A DNA stretch of 21,288 nucleotides from Saccoglossus kowalevskii (GCF_000003605.2 NW_003112204.1:1-21288); one strand, 5' to 3'; shown: positions 6,865-15,747, numbered from the stretch's first letter. A program made the numbers and translations. Notes: a model not told the origin generated them from the letters alone.

Positions 6865-6982
6865 GCATACTGCCAAACCAATGCAGAATACACCAGTTCT
6901 CGTCCGATCACTGAAGTTAATCTGCATCGGGCATGGTTAGTACTTGCATGGGAGACAGGCTGGGAATACCACCTGTAGCAGC
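6865..6982 (+). rRNA. 5S rRNA: 5S rRNA copy 35 (118 nt)
   Basis: Class J spacer. Variants C3A, T17A, G57T, G69A, C93A, G109C, C112T, and a shortened 3' end TAGCAGC. Helix I is weakened on both strands. Confidence 0.84.
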
Positions 6983-7079
6983 TTATCAACATTTTTATTC
7001 CACCGTACATACTAACTTTTTCCCGGGATTTGTTGCCTAGCCGAAGTATTAAATTACATCCAACTCCGACGTTTATTCA

Positions 7080-7198
7080 GCCTACTGCCAAACCAATGCA
7101 GAATACACCAGTTCTCGTCCGATCACTGAAGTTAAGCTGCATCGGGCGTGGTTAGTAGTTGCATGGGAGACAGGCTGGGAATAACACGTGCATTAGGC
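7080..7198 (+). rRNA. 5S rRNA: 5S rRNA copy 36
   Basis: Class F spacer with a changed start region (GTTTATTC). Variants T17A, C79G, C93A, C105A, G114T. From about 7101 onward the sequence repeats 980 bp downstream. Confidence 0.87.
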
Positions 7199-7514
7199 TC
7201 ATCAACATTTTATTCCACCGGACATACTAACGTTTTCCCGGGATTTTTTGCCAATCCGAAGTATTAAATTACGTCCAATTCCAACGAATATTCAGCCTAC
7301 TGCCAAACCATTGCAGAATACGCCAGTTCTCGTCCGATCTCCGAAGTTAAGCTGCATCGGGCGTGGTTAGTACTTACATGGGAGACCGGCTGAGAAGACC
7401 ACGTGCAGTATGCACATCAACATTTTTATTCCACATTACATACTAACTTTTACCCATGATTTTTTGCCTAGCCGTAGCAGTAAACGACATCCAATTCCGA
7501 CGAATATTCAGCCT
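7101..7514 (+). repeat. Duplicated block (partner about 8081-8494)
   Basis: Near-identical over about 400 bp at a shift of 980 bp, sharing the rare CCACCGGAC, CCAATCCGAA, CCAACGAA and TTACATGGGAG. Looks recent. Confidence 0.85.
7295..7413 (+). rRNA. 5S rRNA: 5S rRNA copy 37
   Basis: Class F spacer with CCACCGGAC and CCAACGAA. Variants A28G, A46T, T48C, G82A, G99A, T103G, G117T. Identical to copy 42. Confidence 0.87.
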
Positions 7515-7629
7515 ACTGTCAAACCATTGCAGAATACACCAGTTCTCGTCCGATCTCTGAAGTTAATCTGCATCGGGCGTGGTTAATACTTGCATGGGAG
7601 ACTGGCTGAGAATACCACTTGTAGTAGGC
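7511..7629 (+). rRNA. 5S rRNA: 5S rRNA copy 38
   Basis: Class G spacer. Variants C9T, A46T, G57T, G76A, C93T, G99A, G109T, C112T. Belongs with copies 5, 23 and 65. Confidence 0.86.
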
Positions 7630-7726
7630 TTATCAACATTTTTATTCCACCGTAAATGCCAAATTATTCCCGGGATTGTTTGCCAAGCCGAAGCGTTAAA
7701 CGACATGCAATTCTGACGAATATTCA

Positions 7727-7845
7727 GCCCACTGTCAAACCATTGCAGAACACACCAGTTCTCGTTCGATAACTGAATTTAAGCTGCATCTGGCGTGGTT
7801 AGTACTTGCATAGAAGACCGGCTGAGAATACCACGTGCAGTAAGC
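7727..7845 (+). rRNA. 5S rRNA: 5S rRNA copy 39
   Basis: Class H spacer. Variants T4C, C9T, T25C, C40T, C45A, G52T, G65T, G86A, G88A, G99A, G117A. T4C and C45A are shared with copy 66. Confidence 0.86.
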
Positions 7846-7942
7846 TCATCAACATTTTTATTCCACATTACATACTAACTTTTACCCATGATTTTTTGCC
7901 TAGCCGTAGGATTAAATGACATCCAATTCCGACGAATATTCA

Positions 7943-8060
7943 GCCTACTGCAAAACCATTGCAGAATACACCAGTTCTCGTCCGATCACTGAAGTTAAGC
8001 TGCATCGGGCGTTTTTAGTACTTGCCTGGGAGACCGGCTGGGAATACCACGTGCAGTAGC
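7943..8060 (+). pseudogene. 5S rRNA: 5S copy 40 with internal T5 terminator (118 nt)
   Basis: Class D spacer. G71T/G72T give TTTTT at 8012-8016. Also C10A, A84C and one G lost near 117/118, which shifts helix I pairing. Confidence 0.86.
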
Positions 8061-8075
8061 TGATGAACATTTTTT

Positions 8076-8178
8076 ATTGCAGATACACCAGTTCTCGTCC
8101 GATCACTGAAGTTAAGCTGCATCGGGCGTGGTTAGTACTTGCATGGGAGACAGGCTGGGAATAACACGTGCATTAGGC
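8076..8178 (+). pseudogene. 5S rRNA: 5S copy 41, 5'-truncated
   Basis: ATT junction as in copy 8 but after T6, and one A is lost in AGATACACC. C93A, C105A and G114T differ from the other truncated copies and match copy 36, so the 3' part came with the 980-bp duplication. Confidence 0.86.
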
Positions 8179-8274
8179 TCATCAACATTTTATTCCACCG
8201 GACATACTAACGTTTTCCCGGGATTTTTTGCCAATCCGAAGTATTAAATTACGTCCAATTCCAACGAATATTCA

Positions 8275-8393
8275 GCCTACTGCCAAACCATTGCAGAATA
8301 CGCCAGTTCTCGTCCGATCTCCGAAGTTAAGCTGCATCGGGCGTGGTTAGTACTTACATGGGAGACCGGCTGAGAAGACCACGTGCAGTATGC
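8275..8393 (+). rRNA. 5S rRNA: 5S rRNA copy 42
   Basis: Class F spacer. Same 119 nt as copy 37; the two spacers before them also agree, including CCAATCCGAA. Confidence 0.88.
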
Positions 8394-8490
8394 ACATCAA
8401 CATTTTTATTCCACATTACATACTAACTTTTACCCATGATTTTTTGCCTAGCCGTAGCAGTAAACGACATCCAATTCCGACGAATATTCA

Positions 8491-8609
8491 GCCTACGGCC
8501 AAACCATTGCAGAATACACCAGTTCTCGTCCGATCACTGAAGTTAAGCTGAATCGGGCGTGGTTAGTACTTGCATGGGAGACCGGCTGGGAATACCACGT
8601 GCAGTAGGC
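8491..8609 (+). rRNA. 5S rRNA: 5S rRNA copy 43, near consensus
   Basis: Class G spacer. Only T7G and C61A differ from consensus. C61A removes one helix II pair with G19; T7G faces A113 in helix I. Confidence 0.9.
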
Positions 8610-8706
8610 TTATCAACATTTTTATTCCACCGTACATACCAAATTTTTCCCGGGATTTTTTGCCTAGCCAAAGCGTTAAACCACAGGCAATTCTGACGAA
8701 TATTCA

Positions 8707-8825
8707 GCCTACTGTCAAACCATTGCGGAACACACCAGTTCTCGTCCAATCACTGAATTTAAGCTGCATCGTGCGTGGTTAGTACTTGCATGGGAGACCG
8801 GCTGGGAATACCACGTGCAGTAGGT
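8707..8825 (+). rRNA. 5S rRNA: 5S rRNA copy 44
   Basis: Class A spacer. Variants C9T, A21G, T25C, G42A, G52T, G66T, C119T. A21G is shared only with copy 91. It leaves a G-U wobble in helix II. Confidence 0.88.
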
Positions 8826-8922
8826 TCATCAACATTTTTATTCCACCGTACATACTAAGTTTGTTCCGGGATTTTTTGCCTAGCCGAAGTATTAAATTAC
8901 ATCCAATTCCGAGGAATATTCA

Positions 8923-9039
8923 GCCTACTGCCAAACCATTGCAGAATACACCAGTTCTCGTCCGATCACTGAAGTAAGCCGCATCGGGCATGGTAGGACT
9001 TGCACGGGAGACCGGCTGGGAATACCACGTGCAGTAGGC
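8923..9039 (+). rRNA. 5S rRNA: 5S rRNA copy 45 (117 nt)
   Basis: Class B spacer. One T is lost at 53/54 and one at 73/74, inside the internal promoter; also T59C, G69A, T77G, T85C. Copy 92 is similar without the losses. Confidence 0.83.
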
Positions 9040-9136
9040 CCATCAACATTTTTATTCCACATTACATTCTAATTTTTTCCCATGATTTTTTGCCCAGACG
9101 AAGCATTAAATGACATACAATTCGGACGAATATTCA

Positions 9137-9255
9137 GCCTACTGCCAAACCATTGCAGAATACACCAGTTCTCGTCCGACCACTGAAGTTAAGCTGCATT
9201 GGGCGTGTTTAGTACTTGCATGGGAGACTGGCTGGGAATACCATGTGCAGTAGGC
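9137..9255 (+). rRNA. 5S rRNA: 5S rRNA copy 46
   Basis: Class E spacer. Variants T44C, C64T, G72T, C93T, C108T. No length changes. Confidence 0.88.
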
Positions 9256-9352
9256 TTATCAACATTTTTATTCCACCGTACATACCAAATTTTTCCCGGG
9301 ATTTTTTGCCTAGACGAAACATTAAATGACATACAATTCGGACGAATATTCA

Positions 9353-9471
9353 GCCTCCTGTCAAACCATTGCAGAATACACCAGTTCTCATCCGATCACT
9401 GAAGTTAAGCTGCATCTGGTGTGGTTAGTACTTGCATGGGAGACTGGCTGGGAATACCACGTGCAGTCGAC
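9353..9471 (+). rRNA. 5S rRNA: 5S rRNA copy 47
   Basis: The spacer is a hybrid with class A front (CCAAATTTTTCCC) and class E back. Variants A5C, C9T, G38A, G65T, C68T, C93T, A116C, G118A. Confidence 0.86.
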
Positions 9472-9568
9472 TCATCAACATTTTTATTCCACCGTATATA
9501 CTAACGTTTTCCCGGGATTTTTTGCCTAGCCGAAGTATTAAATTACATCCAATTCCGACGAATATTCA

Positions 9569-9687
9569 GCCTACTGCCAAACCATTGCAGAATACACCAG
9601 GTCTCGTCCAATCACTGAAGTTAAGCTGTATCGGGCGTGGTTAGTACTTGCATGGGAGACCGGCTGGGAATACCACGATCAGTAGGC
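9569..9687 (+). rRNA. 5S rRNA: 5S rRNA copy 48
   Basis: Class F spacer. Variants T33G, G42A, C61T, T110A, G111T. C61T leaves a G-U wobble with G19; T33G breaks a helix III pair. Confidence 0.87.
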
Positions 9688-9784
9688 TTATCAACATTTT
9701 TATTCCACCGTACATACGAACTTTTTCCCGGGATTTGTTGCCTAGCCGAAGTATTAAATTACATCCAATTCCGACAAATATTCA

Positions 9785-9903
9785 TCCTACTGCCAAACCA
9801 TTGTAGAATACACCAGTTCTCGTCCGATCACTGAAGTTAAGCTGAATCGGGCGTGGTTAGTACTTGCATGGGAGACCGGCTGGGAATACCACGTGCAGTA
9901 GGT
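9785..9903 (+). rRNA. 5S rRNA: 5S rRNA copy 49, altered first base
   Basis: Class F spacer (CCGACAAATATTCAT). G1T changes the purine start; also C20T, C61A, C119T. G1T and C20T travel together in copies 62 and 95. Confidence 0.86.
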
Positions 9904-10000
9904 TCATCAACATTTTTATTCCACCGTACATACTAAGTTTGTCCCGGGATTTTTTGCCTAGCCGAAGTATTAAATTACATCCAATTCCGAGGAATATTCA

Positions 10001-10119
10001 GCCTACTGCCAAACCATTGCAGAGTACACCAGTTCGCGTCCGATCACTGAAGTTAAGCTAAATCGGGTGTGGTTAGTACTTGCATGGGAGACCTGCTGGG
10101 AATGCCACATGCAATAGGC
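10001..10119 (+). rRNA. 5S rRNA: 5S rRNA copy 50
   Basis: Class B spacer. Variants A24G, T36G, G60A, C61A, C68T, G94T, A104G, G109A, G114A. C68T with G109A gives a T-A pair, a possible compensation in helix V. Confidence 0.86.
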
Positions 10120-10216
10120 TTATCAACATTTTTATTCCACCGTACATACAATCTTTTTCCCTTGATTATTTGCCTAGCCGAAACATTAATTGAAATCCAA
10201 TTCCGACGAATATTAA

Positions 10217-10335
10217 GCCTACTGCCAAACCATTGCAGAATACACCAGTTCTCGTCCGATCACTGAAGTTAAGCTGCATCGGGCGTTTTTAGTACTTGCC
10301 TGGGAGACCGGCTGGGAATACCACGTGCAGTAGGC
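10217..10335 (+). pseudogene. 5S rRNA: 5S copy 51 with internal T5 terminator
   Basis: Unlike most T5 copies it follows a class C spacer (start region TATTAAG). G71T, G72T and A84C only, so identical to copy 11. TTTTT at 10286-10290. Confidence 0.87.
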
Positions 10336-10349
10336 TGATGAACATTTTT

Positions 10350-10453
10350 ATTGCAGAATACACCAGTTCTCGTCCGATCACTGCAGTTAAGCTGCATCGG
10401 GCGTGGTTAGTACTTGCATGGGAGACCGGCTGGGAATACCACGTGCAGTAGGC
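10350..10453 (+). pseudogene. 5S rRNA: 5S copy 52, 5'-truncated
   Basis: Same junction as copy 8. A50C is the only change from consensus over positions 16-119. Confidence 0.87.
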
Positions 10454-10549
10454 TCATCAACATTTTTATTCCACATTACATACTAACTTTTTCCCATCAT
10501 TTTTTGCCTAGACGAAGTATAAATGACATACAATTCGGACGAATATTCA

Positions 10550-10671
10550 GCCTACTGCCAAACCATTGCAGAATACACCATTTCTTGTCCGATCACTGAA
10601 AGTTAAGCTGCATCGGGGCGTGGTTAGTACTTGCATGGGAGACCGGCTGAGAATAACCACGTGCAGTATGC
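10550..10671 (+). rRNA. 5S rRNA: 5S rRNA copy 53 with three insertions (122 nt)
   Basis: Class E spacer (AGTATAAATG). Three one-base gains, each lengthening a run (CTGAAAGTT, TCGGGGCG, GAATAACC), plus G32T, C37T, G99A and G117T. The pattern resembles base-calling error as much as decay. Confidence 0.8.
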
Positions 10672-10767
10672 TCATCAACATTTTTATTCCACATTACATA
10701 CTAACGTTTTCCTATGATTTTTGCCTAGCCGTTGCAGTAAACGACATCCACTTCCGACGAATATTCA

Positions 10768-10886
10768 GCCTACTGCCAAACCATTGCAGAATACACCAGT
10801 TCTCGTCCGATCACTGAAGTTAAGCTCCATTGGGCGTGGTTAGTACTTGCATGGGAGACCGGCTGGGAATACCACGTGCAGTAGGC
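10768..10886 (+). rRNA. 5S rRNA: 5S rRNA copy 54, near consensus
   Basis: Class G spacer with CCGTTGCAG and ACTTCCGACG. Variants G60C and C64T only. G60C breaks the central helix II pair with C20. Confidence 0.89.
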
Positions 10887-10983
10887 TTATCAACATTTTT
10901 ATTCCACCGTACATACCAAATTTTTCCCGGGATATTTTGCCTAGCCAAAGCGTTAAACCACAGGCAATTCTGACGAATATTCA

Positions 10984-11102
10984 GCCTATAGTCAAACCAT
11001 TGCAGAACGCACCAGTTCTCGTCCAATCACTGAATTTAAGCTGCATCGTGCGTGGTTAGTACATGCATGGGAGACCGGCTGGGAATACCACGAGCAGTAG
11101 GT
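10984..11102 (+). rRNA. 5S rRNA: 5S rRNA copy 55
   Basis: Class A spacer (GGGATATTTTG). Variants C6T, T7A, C9T, T25C, A26G, G42A, G52T, G66T, T80A, T110A, C119T. The most diverged class A copy. Confidence 0.85.
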
Positions 11103-11199
11103 TCATCAACATTTTTATTCCACCGTACATACTAAGTTTATCCTGGGATTTTGTGCCTAGCCGAAGTATTAAATTTCATCCAATTCCGAGGAATATTCA

Positions 11200-11318
11200 G
11201 CCTACTGCCAAACCATTGCAGAGTACACCAGTTCGCGTCCGATCACTGAAGTTAAGCTGCATCGGGCGTGGTTAGTACTTGCATGGGAGACCTGCTGGGA
11301 ATGCCACGTGCAATAGGC
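11200..11318 (+). rRNA. 5S rRNA: 5S rRNA copy 56
   Basis: Class B spacer (TTATCCTGGG, ATTTTGTGCC). Variants A24G, T36G, G94T, A104G, G114A. Keeps G109, unlike copies 3 and 31. Confidence 0.88.
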
Positions 11319-11415
11319 TTATCAACATTTTTATTCCACCGTACATACTATCTTTTTCCCTTGATTATTTGCCTAGCCGAAACATTAATTGAAATCCAAT
11401 TTCGACGAATATTCA

Positions 11416-11534
11416 GCCTACTGCCAAACCATTGCAGAATACACCAGTTCTCGTCCGATCACTGAAGTTAAGACGCATCGGGCATGGTTAGGACTTGCAC
11501 GGGAGACCGTCTGGGAATACCACGTGCAGTAGGC
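11416..11534 (+). rRNA. 5S rRNA: 5S rRNA copy 57
   Basis: Class C spacer. Variants C58A, T59C, G69A, T77G, T85C, G95T. Two helix II and two helix IV pairs are lost. Confidence 0.86.
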
Positions 11535-11631
11535 CCATCAACATTTTTATTCCACATTACATTCTAACTTTTTCCCATGATTTTTTGCCCAGACGAAGCA
11601 TTAAATGACATACAATTCGGACGAATATTCA

Positions 11632-11742
11632 GCTACTGCCAAACCATTGCAGAATACACCAGTTCTCGTCCGATCAATGAAGTTAAGCTGCATCGGTCGT
11701 GGTTGCATGGGAGACCGGCCTGGAATACCATGTGCATTAGGC
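11632..11742 (+). pseudogene. 5S rRNA: 5S copy 58 with 7-nt internal deletion (111 nt)
   Basis: Class E spacer. GGTTAGTACTTGCATGG is reduced to GGTTGCATGG, a deletion between the two TT pairs that removes AGTACTT of the intermediate promoter element and loop E. One C is also lost at 2/3, with C47A, G67T, T97C, G98T, C108T and G114T. Very likely non-functional. Confidence 0.86.
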
Positions 11743-11839
11743 TCATCAACATTTTTATTCCACCATACATACTAACTTTTTTCCGGGATTTTTTGCCTAG
11801 CCGAAGTATTAAATTACATCCAATTCCGACGAATATTTA

Positions 11840-11958
11840 GCCTACTGCCAAACCATTGCAGAATACAGCAGTTCTTGTCAGATCACTGAAGTTAAGCTGC
11901 ATCGGGCGTGTTTAGTACTTGCATGGGAGACCTGCTGGGAATACCACGTTCAGTCGGC
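11840..11958 (+). rRNA. 5S rRNA: 5S rRNA copy 59
   Basis: Class F spacer. Variants C29G, C37T, C41A, G72T, G94T, G111T, A116C. The 3' end TCAGTCGGC is that of copies 18 and 97. Confidence 0.86.
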
Positions 11959-12055
11959 TCATCAACATTTGTATTCCACATTACATACTAACTTTTTCAC
12001 ATGATTTTTTGCCTAGACGAAGCATTAAATGACATACAATTCGGACGAATATTCA

Positions 12056-12174
12056 GCCTACAGCCAAACCATTGCAGAATACACCAGTTCTCATCCGATC
12101 ACTGAAGTTAAGCTGCATTGGGTGTGGTTAGTACTTGCATGGGAGACCGGCTGGGAATACCACGTGCATTAGGC
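12056..12174 (+). rRNA. 5S rRNA: 5S rRNA copy 60
   Basis: Class E spacer with TTCACATG. Variants T7A, G38A, C64T, C68T, G114T. Confidence 0.88.
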
Positions 12175-12271
12175 TCATCAACATTTTTATTCCACCGTAC
12201 ATACTAACGTTTTCCCGGAATTTTTTGCCTAGCCGAAGTATTAAATTACATTCAATTCCGACGAATATTCA

Positions 12272-12390
12272 GCCTACTGCCAAACCATTGCAGAATACAC
12301 CAGTTCTCGTCCAATCACTGAAGTTAAGCTGTATCGGGCGTGGTTAGTACTTACATGGGAGACCGGCTGGGAATACCACGAGCAGTAGGC
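12272..12390 (+). rRNA. 5S rRNA: 5S rRNA copy 61
   Basis: Class F spacer (CCCGGAATTTT). Variants G42A, C61T, G82A, T110A. Counterpart of copy 48, 2,703 bp upstream. Confidence 0.88.
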
Positions 12391-12487
12391 TTATCAACAT
12401 TTTTATTCCACCGTACATACAAACTTTTTCCCGGGATTTGTTGCTTAGCCGAAGTATTAAATTACATCCAATTCCGACGAATATTCA

Positions 12488-12606
12488 TCCTACTGCCAAA
12501 CCATTGTAGAATACACCAGTTCTCGTCCGATCACAGAAGTTAAGCTGCATCGTGCGTGGTTAGTACTTGCATGGGAGACCGGCTGGGAATACCACGTGCA
12601 AAAGGC
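12488..12606 (+). rRNA. 5S rRNA: 5S rRNA copy 62, altered first base
   Basis: Class F spacer ending TTCAT. Variants G1T, C20T, T48A, G66T, G114A, T115A. Helix I loses three pairs. Confidence 0.84.
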
Positions 12607-12706
12607 TTATCAACATTTTTATTCCACCGTACATACTATCTTTTTCCCCCCGTGATTTTTTGCCTAGCCGAAACATTAATTGAAATCCAATTCCGACGAA
12701 TATTCA

Positions 12707-12825
12707 GCCTACTGCCAAACCATTGCAGAATACACCAGTTCTCGTCCGATCACTGAAGTTAAGGCGCATCGGGCGTGCTTAGTTCTTGCACGGGAGACCG
12801 GCTGGGAAAACCAAGTTCAATCGGC
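12707..12825 (+). rRNA. 5S rRNA: 5S rRNA copy 63, diverged
   Basis: The spacer has a C' front (CCCCCCGTGATT) and a class C back. Variants C58G, T59C, G72C, A78T, T85C, T103A, C108A, G111T, G114A, A116C. Closely related to copy 84. Confidence 0.83.
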
Positions 12826-12921
12826 TCATCAACATTTTTATTCACATTACATACTAACTTTTTCCCATGATTTTTTGCCTAGACGAAGCATTAAATGACA
12901 TACAATTCGGACGAATATTCA

Positions 12922-13040
12922 GCCTACTGCCAAACCATTGCAGAATACACCAGTTCTCGTCTGATCACTGAAGTTAAGCTGCATCGGGCGTGGTTAGTAC
13001 TTGCATGGGAGACCGGCTGGGAATACCACGTGCATTAGGC
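12922..13040 (+). rRNA. 5S rRNA: 5S rRNA copy 64, near consensus
   Basis: Class E spacer, 96 bp. Variants C41T and G114T only. Internal promoter intact, TTAAAT at 12891-12896 and GAATATTC at 12913-12920. One of the best candidates for a working copy. Confidence 0.9.
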
Positions 13041-13137
13041 TGATCAACATTTTTATTCCACCTAACATACTAACGTTTTCCCGGGATTTTTTGCCTAGCC
13101 GAAGTATTAAATTACATCCAATTCCGACGAATATTCA

Positions 13138-13256
13138 GCCTACTGCCAAACCATTGCAGAATACACCAGTTCTCATCCGATCTCTGAAGTTAATCTCCAT
13201 CGGGCGTGGTTAATACTTGCATGGGAGACCGGCTGAGAATACCACTTGTAGTAGGC
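13138..13256 (+). rRNA. 5S rRNA: 5S rRNA copy 65
   Basis: Class F spacer. Variants G38A, A46T, G57T, G60C, G76A, G99A, G109T, C112T. Confidence 0.86.
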
Positions 13257-13353
13257 TTATCAACATTTTTATTCCACCGTAAATGCCAAATTATTCCCGG
13301 GATTGTTTGCCTAGCCGAAGCGTTAAACGACATGCAATTCTGACGAATATTCA

Positions 13354-13472
13354 GCCCACTGTCAAACCATTGCAGAACACACCAGTTCTCGTTCGATAAC
13401 TGAATTTAAGCTGCATCTGGCGTGGTTAGTACTTGCATAGCAGACCGGCTGAGAATACCACGTGCAGTAAGC
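13354..13472 (+). rRNA. 5S rRNA: 5S rRNA copy 66
   Basis: Class H spacer. Variants T4C, C9T, T25C, C40T, C45A, G52T, G65T, G86A, G88C, G99A, G117A. Differs from copy 39 only at position 88. Confidence 0.86.
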
Positions 13473-13568
13473 TCATCAACATTTTTATTCCACATTACAT
13501 ACTAACTTTTACCCATGATTTTTTGCCTATAGTAGGATTAAATGACATCCAATTCCGACGAATATTCA

Positions 13569-13687
13569 GCCTACTGCCAAACCATTGCAGAATACACCAG
13601 TTCTCGTCCGATCACTGAAGTTAAGCTGCATCGGGCGTGGTTAGTACTTGCATGGGAGACTGGCTGGGAATAACACGTGCATTAGGC
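13569..13687 (+). rRNA. 5S rRNA: 5S rRNA copy 67, near consensus
   Basis: Class D spacer with an altered GCCTATAGTAGG. Variants C93T, C105A, G114T. C93T leaves a G-U wobble in helix IV. Confidence 0.89.
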
Positions 13688-13784
13688 TCATCAACATTTT
13701 TATTCCACCGTACATACTAACGTTTTCCCGGGATTTTTTGCCTATCCGAAGTATAAAATTACATCCAATTCCGAAGAATATTCA

Positions 13785-13903
13785 GCCTACTGTCAAACCA
13801 TTGCAGAACACACCTGTTCTCGTCCGATCTCTGAAGTTAAGCTGCATCGGGCGTGGTTAGTACTTGCATGGGAGACCGGCTGAGAAGACCACGTGCAGTA
13901 GGC
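13785..13903 (+). rRNA. 5S rRNA: 5S rRNA copy 68
   Basis: Class F spacer whose upstream element reads GTATAAAATT, the closest to a canonical TATA box in the window. Variants C9T, T25C, A31T, A46T, G99A, T103G. Confidence 0.88.
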
Positions 13904-14000
13904 TCATCAACATTTTTATTCCACTGTACATACTAAGTTTGTCCCGGGATTTTTTGCCTTGCCAAAGTATTACATTACATCCAATTCCGAAGAATATTCA

Positions 14001-14119
14001 GCCTACTGCCAAACCATTGCAGAGTACACCAGTTCGCGTCCGATCACTGAAGTTAAGCTGCATCGGGCGTGGTTAGTACTTGCATGGGACACCTGCTGGG
14101 AATGCCACGTGCAATAGGC
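14001..14119 (+). rRNA. 5S rRNA: 5S rRNA copy 69
   Basis: Class B spacer with CCGAAGAATATT and GCCTTGCC. Variants A24G, T36G, G90C, G94T, A104G, G114A. Confidence 0.87.
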
Positions 14120-14216
14120 TTATCAACATTTTTATTCCACCGAACATACTATCTTTTTCCCTTGATTATTTGCCTAGCCGAAACATTAATTGAAATCCAA
14201 TTCGGACGAATATTCA

Positions 14217-14335
14217 GCCTACTGCCAAACCATTGCAGAATACACCAGTTCTCGTCCGATCTCTGAAGTTAAGCTGCATCGGGCGTGGTTAGTACTTGCA
14301 TGGGAGACTGGCTGAGAAGAGCACGTGCAGTATGC
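14217..14335 (+). rRNA. 5S rRNA: 5S rRNA copy 70
   Basis: Class C spacer. Variants A46T, C93T, G99A, T103G, C105G, G117T. Counterpart of copy 10. Confidence 0.87.
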
Positions 14336-14431
14336 TCATCAACATTTTTATTCACATTACATACTAACATTTACCCATGATTTTTTGCCTAGCCGTAGGA
14401 TTAAATGACATACAATTCCGACGAATATTCA

Positions 14432-14549
14432 GCTACTGCCAAACCATTGCAGAATACACCAGTTCTCGTCCGATCACTGAAGTTAAGCTGCATCGGGCGT
14501 TTTTAGTACTTGCCTGGGAGACCGGCTGGGAATACCACGTGCAGTAGGC
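14432..14549 (+). pseudogene. 5S rRNA: 5S copy 71 with internal T5 terminator (118 nt)
   Basis: Class D spacer. One C is lost at 2/3 (AGCTACTG), and G71T, G72T, A84C. TTTTT at 14500-14504. Same gene sequence as copy 86. Confidence 0.86.
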
Positions 14550-14563
14550 TGATGAACATTTTT

Positions 14564-14667
14564 ATTGCAGAATACACCAGTTCTCGTCCGATCACTGAAG
14601 TTAAGCTGCATCGGGCGTGGTTAGTACTTGCATGGGAGACCGGCTGGGAATACCACGTGCAGTAGGC
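14564..14667 (+). pseudogene. 5S rRNA: 5S copy 72, 5'-truncated
   Basis: Same junction as copy 8; consensus over positions 16-119. Confidence 0.88.
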
Positions 14668-14763
14668 TCATCAACATTTTTATTCCACATTACATACTAA
14701 CTTTTTCCCATCATTTTTTGCCTAGACGAAGCATAAATGACATACAATTCGGACGAATATTCA

Positions 14764-14882
14764 GCCTACTGCCAAACCATTGCAGAATACACCAGTTCTT
14801 GTCCGATCACTGAAGTTAAGCTGCATCGGGCGTGGTTAGTACTTGCATGGGAGACAAGCTGGGAATAACACGTGCATTAGGC
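14764..14882 (+). rRNA. 5S rRNA: 5S rRNA copy 73
   Basis: Class E spacer. Identical to copy 27: C37T, C93A, G94A, C105A, G114T. Confidence 0.88.
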
Positions 14883-14979
14883 TCATCAACATTTTTATTC
14901 CACCGTACATATTTACGTTTTCCCGGGATTTTTTGCCTATCCGAAGTATTAAATTACATCCAATTCCGACGAATATTCA

Positions 14980-15098
14980 GCCTACTGCCAAACCATTGCA
15001 GAATACGCCAGTTCTCGTCCGATCTCTGAAGTTAAGCTGCATCGGGCGTGGTTAGTACTTGCATGGGAGACCGGCTGAGAAGACCACGTGCAGTATGC
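14980..15098 (+). rRNA. 5S rRNA: 5S rRNA copy 74
   Basis: Class F spacer (CATATTTACG). Identical to copy 14. Confidence 0.88.
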
Positions 15099-15195
15099 TC
15101 ATCAACATTTTTATTCCACATTACATACTAACATTTACCCATGATTTTTTGCCTAGCCGTAGCAGTAAACGACATCCAATTCCGACGAATATTCA

Positions 15196-15314
15196 GCCTA
15201 CAGCCAAACCATTGCAGAATACACCAGTTCTCGTCCGATCACTGAAGTTAAGCTGAATCGGGCGTGGTTAGTACTTGCATGGGAGACCGGCCGGGAATAC
15301 CACGTGCAGTAGGC
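15196..15314 (+). rRNA. 5S rRNA: 5S rRNA copy 75, near consensus
   Basis: Class G spacer. Variants T7A, C61A, T97C. Starts another G-A-B run. Confidence 0.89.
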
Positions 15315-15412
15315 TTATCAACATTTTTATTCCACCGTACATACCAAATTTTTCCCGGGGATTTTTTGCCTAGCCAAAGCGTTAAACCACAGGCAATTCT
15401 GACGTCTATTCA

Positions 15413-15531
15413 GCCTACTGTCAAACCATTGCAGAACACACCAGTTCTCGTCCAATCACTGAATTTAAGCTGCATCGTGCGTGGTTAGTACTTGCATGGG
15501 AGACCGGCTGGGAATACCACGTGCAGTAGGT
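15413..15531 (+). rRNA. 5S rRNA: 5S rRNA copy 76
   Basis: Class A spacer with one extra G (CCCGGGGATT) and a broken palindrome (GACGTCTATTC). Variants C9T, T25C, G42A, G52T, G66T, C119T. Confidence 0.88.
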
Positions 15532-15628
15532 TCATCAACATTTTTATTCCACCGTACATACTAAGTTTGTCCCGGGATTTTTTGCCTAGCCGAAGTATTA
15601 AATTACATCCAATTCCGAGGAATATTCA

Positions 15629-15747
15629 GCCTACTGCCAAACCATTGCAGAGTACACCAGTTCTCGTCCGATCACTGAAGTTAAGCTACATCGGGCATGT
15701 TTAGTACTTGCATGGGAGACCGGCTGGGAATACCATGTGCAGTAGGC
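15629..15747 (+). rRNA. 5S rRNA: 5S rRNA copy 77, with a compensatory helix V change
   Basis: Class B spacer. Variants A24G, G60A, G69A, G72T, C108T. G69A and C108T together turn a G-C pair into A-U. G60A and G72T still break pairs. Confidence 0.87.

Larger units (their letters stand above)
7511..7990 (+). repeat. Duplicated block, copies 38-40 5' part (partner 13138-13618)
   Basis: Copies 38 and 39 match 65 and 66 at a shift of 5,627 bp; copies 39 and 66 differ at one base. The third unit differs: copy 40 has the T5 tract, copy 67 does not. Confidence 0.8.
8094..9255 (+). repeat. Duplicated block, copies 41-46 (partner 17940-19097)
   Basis: Copies 42-46 match 89-93 at a shift of 9,840-9,842 bp, with the rare A21G shared by copies 44 and 91. 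The spacer before copy 92 is class C rather than B, so one unit was converted or exchanged. Confidence 0.82.
9569..9903 (+). repeat. Duplicated block, copies 48-49 (partner 12272-12606)
   Basis: Shift of 2,703 bp. Both pairs have C61T in the first copy and the G1T/C20T start in the second. Confidence 0.78.
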
